This document shows positions 58,335 to 64,000 of a stretch of DNA of 64,000 nucleotides, in pieces; position 1 is the first letter of the stretch; every line of letters begins with the position of its first letter. The notes below the pieces were generated by a model, which saw only the letters and a program-made list of their open reading frames with translations, was not told the origin of the DNA and made no database searches. This DNA comes from Nioella aestuarii (GTDB lineage: Bacteria; Pseudomonadota; Alphaproteobacteria; Rhodobacterales; Rhodobacteraceae): the NCBI RefSeq assembly GCF_050896395.1, contig NZ_JBPBBA010000005.1:94175-158174 (forward strand), in the 5' to 3' direction. The position numbers and the translations under genes were made by a program.

Positions 58335-60008
58335 TCAGTGGTGCGGTTGCTTGTCCCACATGTCCTGGGTCGGGAGCTCTTCGAACGTGTGCTCCGGCGG
58401 CGGGCTGGGAAGGGTCCATTCCAACGTATCCGCGTATTCGCCCCAGTAGCTGTCCTCGGTCACGCGACGGCCTGCGAACAGCGTGTAGAACACGATGCCG
58501 ATGAACATCAGGAACGAGGCGAAGGAGATGAACGCACCGATCGACGAGATGTAGTTCCAGTAGGCAAAGGCCTCGGGATAGTCGATGTAGCGGCGCGGCA
58601 TACCCTGGACGCCCAGGAAGTGCTGCGGGAAGAAGGTGATGTTGGCACCAATGAAGAACAGCCAGAAGTGCAGCTTGCCCCAGAATTCAGGGTACTGACG
58701 GCCCGACATCTTGCCGATCCAGTAGTAGACACCGGCGAAGATGCAGAACACGGCACCAAGCGACATCACGTAGTGGAAGTGGGCGACCACGTAGTAGGTG
58801 TCGTGATAGGCGCGGTCGAGACCGGCCTGCGACAGCACGATGCCAGTGACGCCACCAACGGTGAAGATAAAGATGAAGCCGATGGCGAACAGCATGGGCG
58901 TCTTGAACTCGATCGAGCCCTGCCACATGGTTGCGATCCAGCTAAAGATCTTCACGCCCGTCGGCACCGCGATGACCATCGTGGCGACCATGAAATAGGC
59001 TTGCTGGTTCAGCGTCATGCCGACCGTGTACATGTGGTGTGCCCACACAACGAAGCCAAGCGCGCCGATTGCGACCATCGCATAGACCATCGGAAGATAG
59101 CCAAAGACCGGCTTCTTGGAGAAGGTCGCGATGACGTGGCTGACAATACCGAAGCCCGGGACGATGATCATGTACACTTCCGGGTGGCCGAAGAACCAAA
59201 GCAGGTGCTGGTACAGGATCGGGTCACCGCCCTCGGCCGGGTTGAAGAAGCCGGTGCCGAAATTACGGTCGGTCAGCAGCATGGTGATGGCGCCAGCCAG
59301 AACCGGCAGCGACAGCAGGATAAGCCATGCGGTCACGAAGATCGACCAGGGGAACAGGGGCGTCTTGTGCAGGGTCATGCCCGGTGCACGCATGTTCAGG
59401 AAGGTGGTGATGATGTTGATCGCACCCAGGATCGACGAGGCACCGGAGACGTGGATCGCAAAGATCGCGAAGTCCATCGAGATGCCGCCTTCGAGCGTGG
59501 ATAGCGGCGCGTATAGCACCCAGCCAACACCAGAGCCCGCCTGACCGTTGCCCCCGGGGGCCAGCATCGAGGCGACGCCGAGCGACACACCGGCCACATA
59601 CATCCAGTAGCTGAGGTTGTTCAGGCGCGGGAACGCCATGTCGGGCGCGCCGATCATCAGCGGCATGAAGTAGTTGCCGAAGCCGCCAAAGAGCGCGGGG
59701 ATAACCACAAAGAACATCATCAGGACGCCGTGATAGGTGATCATCACGTTCCACAGGTGACCGTTCGGGGTACATTCTTCACCAGCGAAACCCGCCAGGA
59801 AGCGGGCACCTTCGTCACACATGAACTGAACGCCGGGATGCATCAGTTCCATGCGCATGTAGACAGTAAAGATCACCGACAGAAGGCCGACAAAGCCCGC
59901 GGTGAACAGATAAAGGATACCGATATCCTTGTGGTTGGTGGACATGAACCAGCGGGTAAAGAACCCTGGCTTTTCGTGGTCATGTCCCGAAATGGCAGCA
60001 TCAGCCAT
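58335..60008 (-). CDS. ctaD: Cytochrome c oxidase (aa3) subunit I
   Basis: The 557-residue, twelve-helix protein has the haem-copper oxidase core. FFGHPEVYMIIVPGFG carries the Cu_B His and cross-linked Tyr, AHHMYTVGM the two further Cu_B His, and HFHYVMSLGAVF the haem a/a3 His. The K- and D-channel residues are in the usual context. It reduces O2 to water at the inner membrane and pumps protons. CAGGAG precedes ATG 60008, and the frame to 60059 upstream is rejected. The following gene encodes DUF2244. Confidence 0.98.
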   Translation of the reverse strand: MADAAISGHDHEKPGFFTRWFMSTNHKDIGILYLFTAGFVGLLSVIFTVYMRMELMHPGVQFMCDEGARFLAGFAGEECTPNGHLWNVMITYHGVLMMFFVVIPALFGGFGNYFMPLMIGAPDMAFPRLNNLSYWMYVAGVSLGVASMLAPGGNGQAGSGVGWVLYAPLSTLEGGISMDFAIFAIHVSGASSILGAINIITTFLNMRAPGMTLHKTPLFPWSIFVTAWLILLSLPVLAGAITMLLTDRNFGTGFFNPAEGGDPILYQHLLWFFGHPEVYMIIVPGFGIVSHVIATFSKKPVFGYLPMVYAMVAIGALGFVVWAHHMYTVGMTLNQQAYFMVATMVIAVPTGVKIFSWIATMWQGSIEFKTPMLFAIGFIFIFTVGGVTGIVLSQAGLDRAYHDTYYVVAHFHYVMSLGAVFCIFAGVYYWIGKMSGRQYPEFWGKLHFWLFFIGANITFFPQHFLGVQGMPRRYIDYPEAFAYWNYISSIGAFISFASFLMFIGIVFYTLFAGRRVTEDSYWGEYADTLEWTLPSPPPEHTFEELPTQDMWDKQPHH

Positions 60009-60223
60009 GGACGTCTCCTGTTCCAAAGAAGCACGCAGACCAAGACTGTCCGGTCCCACGCGCCCTATTCCCTGTCGGATGTTCTAGTTTGCAGGTGGGG
60101 GGTTCGCAACGTGTTTGGCGGCGTCAGGGTGGGAAAAAATGCCTCAGCTTTCGCCTTTTTGGCGCGGCAGGCGGCGGAAATGGGAGGTATCTCAACCGGG
60201 CGTTGTGACCACCAGTCGGGGCG

Positions 60224-60454
60224 TCAACGCATTTCGCTGCCCTGAACCTGGCTGTCAGGGGTGACGATTCCGGGGGTATCACTTGCAGCCTGAGAGCCGG
60301 CAAAGGGAGCAGTCGCCTGTAATTCAGGGCTTTCTATCGCTGTGACAGAGGTCGAAACCGCAAGCGCGACAAGCAGACCAAGCGTCGCCAATGCCGCCAT
60401 CATAACGGTCGCTTCAATCCTGTCATTTCGCTCGTGATTGGTTCCTTGGGTCAC
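60224..60454 (-). CDS. Small single-span membrane protein, hypothetical
   Basis: The 76-residue protein has a hydrophilic N-terminus, one membrane helix (AATVMMAALATLGLLVALAV-like, about 17-36) and a soluble Ser/Gln/Pro-rich tail. GTG start; GAGGA lies about 7 bases upstream. It stands between ctaD and lipB with gaps of about 215 and 232 bases that show no other gene. No family recognised. Confidence 0.5.
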   Translation of the reverse strand: MTQGTNHERNDRIEATVMMAALATLGLLVALAVSTSVTAIESPELQATAPFAGSQAASDTPGIVTPDSQVQGSEMR

Positions 60455-60686
60455 GGCTCAATCCTCATAACTGCCCGAATGGGCCTTCCCACTCGCTACT
60501 ATGGGCCGGTTCACGCAATACAACCGGTCCAGTTTGGTATGGCCGCGATTCTCGTTCGATTTGGCGCGTGCCACGCGCTTCCACCTTCACCGCTGGTGCG
60601 GCAAGGTGACGAAGCTTTCCCGGAATTTGACGGGGAAACTAGGCCAAAAAATGGCAATGCCCGAACCACGGCGGAAACAATCCGTT

Positions 60687-61367
60687 TCAGGGGGCTTTCG
60701 GTCTTAGCGGCACCGGGGCGGTCCCGAAGATCTGCCCGAAGGTCTTTTCCAGTGCCACATCCACATCGTCCAGCGTCACCGGCAGGCCCAGATCGACCAG
60801 AGACGTCACCCCGTGGCCGGTGATGCCGCAGGGCACGATGCCGTCAAAATGGGTAAGATCCGGTTCCACGTTGATCGAGAGCCCATGGTAACTCACCCAT
60901 TTCGTCAGCCGCACGCCAAGCGCGGCGATTTTGTCTTCGCGCGGAGTGCCATCGGGCAGGGAGGGCTTGTCAGGGCGGGCGACCCAGACACCGACACGTC
61001 CGTCGCGCTTTTCGCCCTTGAGGTTGAACTCGGCCAGGGTTGAGATGACCCAATCTTCCATTTGCTGCACGAAGGCCCGCACATCATGGCCACGCGCCGC
61101 CACATCCAGTAGCACATAGGCCACCCGCTGGCCCGGCCCGTGATAGGTATATTGGCCGCCGCGCTTGGTGTCATAGACCGGGAAGCGGTCGGGATCGGTC
61201 AGATCGGCGGGTTTGGCCGAGGTCCCGGCGGTGTAGAGGGCGGGATGTTCCAACAGCCAGATCGCCTCGTCCGCCTCGCCGCGCGCAATGGCGGCGGCGC
61301 GGGTCTCCATCCAGGTCACAGCGTCCTGATAGGGCACCGGTTCGTCCGAGCGGATCCATTCGACCAT
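60687..61367 (-). CDS. lipB: Octanoyltransferase
   Basis: The 226-residue protein has LipB motifs: RGGQYTYHGPGQRVAYVLLD (about 70-90), the Lys in LTKWVSYHGLSINV near 155 and the catalytic Cys in FDGIVPCGITGHGVTSL near 180. It moves octanoyl groups from acyl carrier protein to lipoyl domains in the cytoplasm. It begins 3 bases after the LytTR gene stop, so the two genes form an operon. Confidence 0.96.
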   Translation of the reverse strand: MVEWIRSDEPVPYQDAVTWMETRAAAIARGEADEAIWLLEHPALYTAGTSAKPADLTDPDRFPVYDTKRGGQYTYHGPGQRVAYVLLDVAARGHDVRAFVQQMEDWVISTLAEFNLKGEKRDGRVGVWVARPDKPSLPDGTPREDKIAALGVRLTKWVSYHGLSINVEPDLTHFDGIVPCGITGHGVTSLVDLGLPVTLDDVDVALEKTFGQIFGTAPVPLRPKAP

Positions 61368-61370
61368 GTT

Positions 61371-62168
61371 CTATCCGGGCAGAAGCCCTGCCTCCCTGAT
61401 GGCTGCGATGTTTGACCGGCTTACGGGAATGTCGCGTCCGTCCGACATCGTCAAGACCGCACGCGCCCCGTCGCGCCGGGCCGCGCGCACCTGGCCAAGC
61501 GCCACCCAATGGGACCGATGAACCTGTAGCCCGGCAACAGGGGTGGTCTCGCGGATGGCATCGGACAGGCGCATCAGCAGCATTTCCCGACCAGCAACGG
61601 TCGTGACCTCAACATAATGGTCCTGTACCGAAAGCGAAATAAGCGGTCCTCGCTTGTCCAGTGGCAGACGGTCCAGCAGCGGAACTGAGATGGCCGTTGG
61701 CGTCTGGTTCTCTGCTTCGGCGGAAGTTTGGTCGAGCATAAGCGTCGCGACGGTGATCGTGGCCGAAATGACAATGCCGTTCAGGGCAAGATCCCTGAGA
61801 TAGCGCAGCTCTGTCGGCGGCAGGTCAAATACCGCCCAGTTCAACACGGCAACCTCGGCAGCGACGACCAGCCCTGCAACGGTCGCTGCAATGAGCGCGG
61901 CCAGTGCGCGAAGGAAGCCACGTCGTGTCAGGGCATGGTTGATCGGGCCGATCAGGGTGGCGCCAGTCAGGTAGGTGCCAAAGCACAGAAGCAACCAATA
62001 AAGAATGCGAGGCAACAGCCGCAAATGCTCTGCCGTGCCGAACGGTCCGGCGATGCCCGCAATAATGCCCGCTGCGCCCACCCCCACCAGCACCCGGCGA
62101 TCCGCCAGAAGGGCATGCAACTCACGCTTCGCGGATTGCAGGGGGCTGTCGTTCACGAAGGGCCTCAT
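61371..62168 (-). CDS. Membrane-bound LytTR-family DNA-binding protein
   Basis: The 265-residue protein has an N-terminal part with four membrane segments (about 25-140, VGVGAAGIIAGIAGPFG, ILYWLLLCFGTYLTGATL, AALIAATVAGLVVAAEV, IVISATITVATLML). A C-terminal LytTR domain (about 165-262, SLSVQDHYVEVTTVAGREMLLMRL, GLQVHRSHWVALGQV, VSRSNIAAIREAG) follows. It may sense a membrane signal and regulate genes directly. ATG 62168 is chosen; a frame to 62723 upstream lacks protein character. It is divergent from the DUF2306-like gene. Confidence 0.85.
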   Translation of the reverse strand: MRPFVNDSPLQSAKRELHALLADRRVLVGVGAAGIIAGIAGPFGTAEHLRLLPRILYWLLLCFGTYLTGATLIGPINHALTRRGFLRALAALIAATVAGLVVAAEVAVLNWAVFDLPPTELRYLRDLALNGIVISATITVATLMLDQTSAEAENQTPTAISVPLLDRLPLDKRGPLISLSVQDHYVEVTTVAGREMLLMRLSDAIRETTPVAGLQVHRSHWVALGQVRAARRDGARAVLTMSDGRDIPVSRSNIAAIREAGLLPG

Positions 62169-62252
62169 TCGGTTCGCGTATCGGGGCTCGTGCCCTGTGA
62201 AGATGCCATGGCAGGCGGGGACTATGGTTTTCTCTTGCAATGAGGTCTTCAC

Positions 62253-62750
62253 ATGACAGCCCTGGCCCCTCTTTTCAACGCACCGCTTGCGGTACAACTG
62301 CATGTTGCCGGTGTCCTTCTTGCGATTTTGCTGCTTCCCCTGACGTTGTGGCGCCGCCGCAAAGACCGTGTCCACCGATTGGTGGGCTATGTCTGGATCT
62401 CGGCCATGGCCGTGGCAGCGCTTAGTTCGTTCTTCATCAACGGGCTGGCGATGGTGGGGCCGTTTGGGCCGATCCATCTGATCTCTGTCTATGTGCTCTA
62501 TGCACTGATCATGGGCCTGCGTGCCGCGATCAAGGGCCGGTACGAAGCGCATCGCAGCCATCTTCAGGGCCTGGCGATTGGCGGGCTTGGCGGTGCGGGG
62601 CTTTTGGCGTTCCTGCCGGGCAGGATGCTGAACCAAATGGTTTTCGGGGACCATGCGCGAGAGGGTTTCGTGGCACTTGTCGCGGTTGCGGCCGTGCTGC
62701 TGGCGTGGCGCATGATAGGACAACCGAGGGCGAATCGGCGCTCGATCTAA
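62253..62750 (+). CDS. DUF2306-like four-helix membrane protein
   Basis: The 165-residue protein has four membrane segments and the family features LHVAGVLLAILLLPLTLW, KDRVHRLVGYVW with a His-Arg pair, and EAHRSHLQGLAIGGLGGAG. Histidines inside helices (His17, His61, His97) might bind haem, but this is not established. It is divergent from the LytTR gene and could be its target. Confidence 0.8.
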   Translation: MTALAPLFNAPLAVQLHVAGVLLAILLLPLTLWRRRKDRVHRLVGYVWISAMAVAALSSFFINGLAMVGPFGPIHLISVYVLYALIMGLRAAIKGRYEAHRSHLQGLAIGGLGGAGLLAFLPGRMLNQMVFGDHAREGFVALVAVAAVLLAWRMIGQPRANRRSI

Positions 62751-62846
62751 CGGCTGGGTTCAGCGAAAACCGGCCCTCCTCGTCGGCGTTTTTACGCTTT
62801 TATCGGGAAGCTTAACCAAAAAGTAACAGGTTTTCGGACTTTGGAT

Positions 62847-62876
62847 TGAACCGAAACGTGATAGGTTACGACCAAT
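62847..62876 (+). promoter_or_regulatory. Putative ECF promoter, copy 3
   Basis: TGAACC at 62847-62852, a 16-nt spacer and CGACCAAT at 62869-62876. It matches copies 1 and 2 (5369, 5808) in both blocks and spacing, with one base changed. It ends 27 bases before the start of a secreted peptidoglycan-binding protein gene, a normal promoter distance. An upstream TTAA-N7-GTAAC (62812-62827) resembles a CtrA site with one mismatch. Confidence 0.6.
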
Positions 62877-62903
62877 AGTCGAGACACCGAATTGGAGGAT
62901 GCC

Positions 62904-63494
62904 ATGCTTATTAAATCCCTGACTGCTGCGACCTTTGCCGTCGCCCTTGCCGCTGTTCCCGCCCAGGAAGCCCGCGCTGACGCTGGCGATATCGTCGGCG
63001 GCCTGATCGTCGGCGGCCTGATCGGCGCTGCCATTGCCAATGGAAACAACGGCGGCGGCAACCGCGGAACCACCAGCGGCGGTGGCGGTATTCCCGCCAG
63101 CCAGATGGGCCGCGACACCCAGACCGCCCTGAACTATTTCGGCTTCAATGCCGGTGCCGTAGACGGCCAGATCGGCAACGGTACCCGCCAGGCGATCGAG
63201 CGCTATCAGCTTGTGATGGGTTTTCCCGTGAATGGCCGCGAATATGCCACCTACCAGTATGATCAGCTGATGCAGGCGTATTACTGGGGTCTTAATGGCG
63301 GATCGGCCCAGACTGGTCTTGTCGGCCAGCCCCTGCTGATGGCCTACCGCGATGCGCAGCTTGCCCCGCAGCAACCGCAGGTGGTTGTGGTGCCTGCCCC
63401 CGCCCCGGTACAGCCCGTCCCGCAGGTGGTGGCACAGCCCCCGGTTCAGACGATCATCGTCCCGGCGCCGCAACCGGCTGCTTCGAACAAGTAA
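62904..63494 (+). CDS. Secreted peptidoglycan-binding-domain protein
   Basis: The 196-residue protein has a Sec signal peptide (about 1-25, ending ARA-D) and a Gly-rich segment with IVGGLIVGGLIGAAIA. A peptidoglycan-binding domain follows (about 63-125, LNYFGFNAGAVDGQIGNGTRQAIERYQ), then a Pro/Gln/Val-rich tail. GGAGG precedes ATG 62904. It should attach to the cell wall in the periplasm. The ECF-like motif ahead of it matches the two near the sigma-factor operon, so it may be induced by envelope stress. Confidence 0.85.
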   Translation: MLIKSLTAATFAVALAAVPAQEARADAGDIVGGLIVGGLIGAAIANGNNGGGNRGTTSGGGGIPASQMGRDTQTALNYFGFNAGAVDGQIGNGTRQAIERYQLVMGFPVNGREYATYQYDQLMQAYYWGLNGGSAQTGLVGQPLLMAYRDAQLAPQQPQVVVVPAPAPVQPVPQVVAQPPVQTIIVPAPQPAASNK

Positions 63495-63517
63495 TTAGGG
63501 ACCAAATCCCGCGAAAC

Positions 63518-63549
63518 AAAGGGCCGTTCGCATCGCGGGCGGCCTTTTT
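63518..63549 (+). terminator. Terminator after the peptidoglycan-binding protein gene
   Basis: AAAGG plus CCG (63518-63526, one bulged G) pairs with CGGCCTTT (63540-63547), then a T-run. Confidence 0.75.
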
Positions 63550-63656
63550 GCTTGGGGCGGCCGGCTGTCCTGCGAAGGAAGTGAAAAGAGGTGACGAATC
63601 CCCCTTGCGCATCCCCGCACCCCTCGGCTAAACAGCCGCGCACTACCTGATCACGT

Positions 63657-63743
63657 GCGGTCGTGGCGGAATTGGTAGACGCGCAGCGTTGAGGTCGCTG
63701 TGGGGTAACTCCCGTGGAAGTTCGAGTCTTCTCGACCGCACCA
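63657..63743 (+). tRNA. tRNA-Leu (anticodon GAG)
   Basis: An 87-nt class II tRNA with encoded CCA. The acceptor GCGGTCG pairs with CGACCGC. The D-loop contains the AATTGG segment. The anticodon stem AGCG/CGCT holds the loop TTGAGGT with anticodon GAG. A long variable arm and the T-loop TTCGAGT follow. AT-rich, gene-poor DNA follows it to the window edge; tRNA-Leu genes are frequent integration sites, but only one copy of the 3' end is visible. Confidence 0.95.
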
Positions 63744-63844
63744 ATCGATCTGAAAATTTATAAAGTTTTTCAGATAGTTAGATTAGCGCTCTCAAATTTT
63801 GTCCCCCAGAATATCCCCCAGACTCGGTTTCCTGGATTTTTGTA

Positions 63845-64000
63845 TCAAGTCATGATCGAATCTCTCTGGATTCTTAGAACATCTCTTGCGTAACTTGTTC
63901 GGTCGTGACCGCTTTCGGCCCACATGTATGTACCGGCTGCTGTCCGCAAATGATTTCTAGCATGTTCTCGGAAGTCGCTCATATGTATCCGGCCTGTTGA
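63845..64000 (-). CDS. Possible partial ORF at the window edge
   Basis: The minus strand is open from the window end to a TGA at 63845-63847. It gives about 51 codons with REHARNHLRTAAGTYMWAE and SYARDVLRIQRDS. The composition is less GC-rich than the genes before. It cannot be assigned. It might be the end of a gene belonging to an element integrated at tRNA-Leu, or a chance frame. Confidence 0.25.
   Translation of the reverse strand, partial: STGRIHMSDFREHARNHLRTAAGTYMWAESGHDRTSYARDVLRIQRDSIMT

Noticed and set aside
60129..60243. 34-codon plus-strand ORF ahead of ctaD on the opposite strand
   Set aside because: It has no ribosome-binding site and an Arg/Trp-rich random-looking product, and it overlaps the end of another small gene.
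62169..62723. Upstream extension of the LytTR protein
   Set aside because: The frame is open but its residues are hydrophilic and Arg/His/Gln-rich, and it runs antisense to the DUF2306-like gene. The membrane protein begins naturally at 62168.
62812..62827. TTAA-N7-GTAAC, a CtrA-like site
   Set aside because: One mismatch and a single copy; kept only as a remark because such matches arise by chance in AT-richer gaps.

Overview
The window looks like a chromosomal segment of an alphaproteobacterium of the Rhodobacteraceae (Roseobacter/Rhodobacter group). It has high-GC coding DNA and many 4-bp ATGA gene overlaps. It also has a SAM-II riboswitch ahead of metZ, the genes glyQ and glyS split by a DUF6446-like gene, a FolE2-type GTP cyclohydrolase, Sec/Tat signal peptides and a typical aa3 oxidase subunit I. 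Nearly all genes are intact. I saw no insertion sequence, prophage or CRISPR array. The AT-richer 250 bases after tRNA-Leu at the right edge may begin an integrated element.

Layout, left to right. (1) 1-2745: the end of a class II aldolase gene, then a sterol-desaturase-like hydroxylase coupled to a sulfatase. (2) 2816-6139: an ECF sigma factor, a membrane anti-sigma factor and a secreted subtilisin, followed by two short transcription units. Each unit has the same promoter-like motif, a small ORF and a terminator. The motif (TGAACC, 16 nt, CGACCWAT) occurs a third time at 62847, ahead of a secreted peptidoglycan-binding protein, so the window may show part of this sigma factor's regulon. (3) 6234-9721: an AbrB-family membrane protein, a CoA-transferase, dtd and a small heat-shock protein. 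(4) 9786-17857: a ten-gene minus-strand cluster with TerC, XpaC-like, TelA-like, DUF2927 lipoprotein, SPFH-GYF and membrane zinc-ribbon proteins. It resembles a tellurite/phage-shock type membrane-stress module. (5) 18004-24402: SAM-II riboswitch with terminator, metZ, GNAT, amidotransferase, folE2, DUF1127, TrkH and DJ-1/PfpI genes.

(6) 24472-37862: a probable pseudoprotease, glyQ/FkbM/DUF6446-like/glyS, a PPDK-like enzyme, a SleB hydrolase, and the folB-folP-glmM run. (7) 37865-47154: a very small secretin-like protein, a DMT exporter, IorAB-type molybdenum hydroxylase, glutathionyl-hydroquinone reductase, a ThDP decarboxylase, hemerythrin, a His-rich periplasmic protein and a DUF4760-like gene. 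(8) 47155-57449: ilvC divergent from two Lrp genes, a class V aminotransferase, a UbiH-type hydroxylase, HAD phosphatase, GntR regulator, a GspE_N-glycosyltransferase fusion, carA and yqeY. (9) 57800-63743: DUF2244-ctaD, a LytTR regulator with lipB, a DUF2306-like protein, the peptidoglycan-binding protein and tRNA-Leu(GAG).

Several intergenic regions carry tandem short hairpins, including two pairs of perfect 20-bp palindromes. They share a GCGCGGCGAAA-like flank and look like one family of intergenic elements. All functional calls rest on reading the translations and motifs by eye; no search was run.
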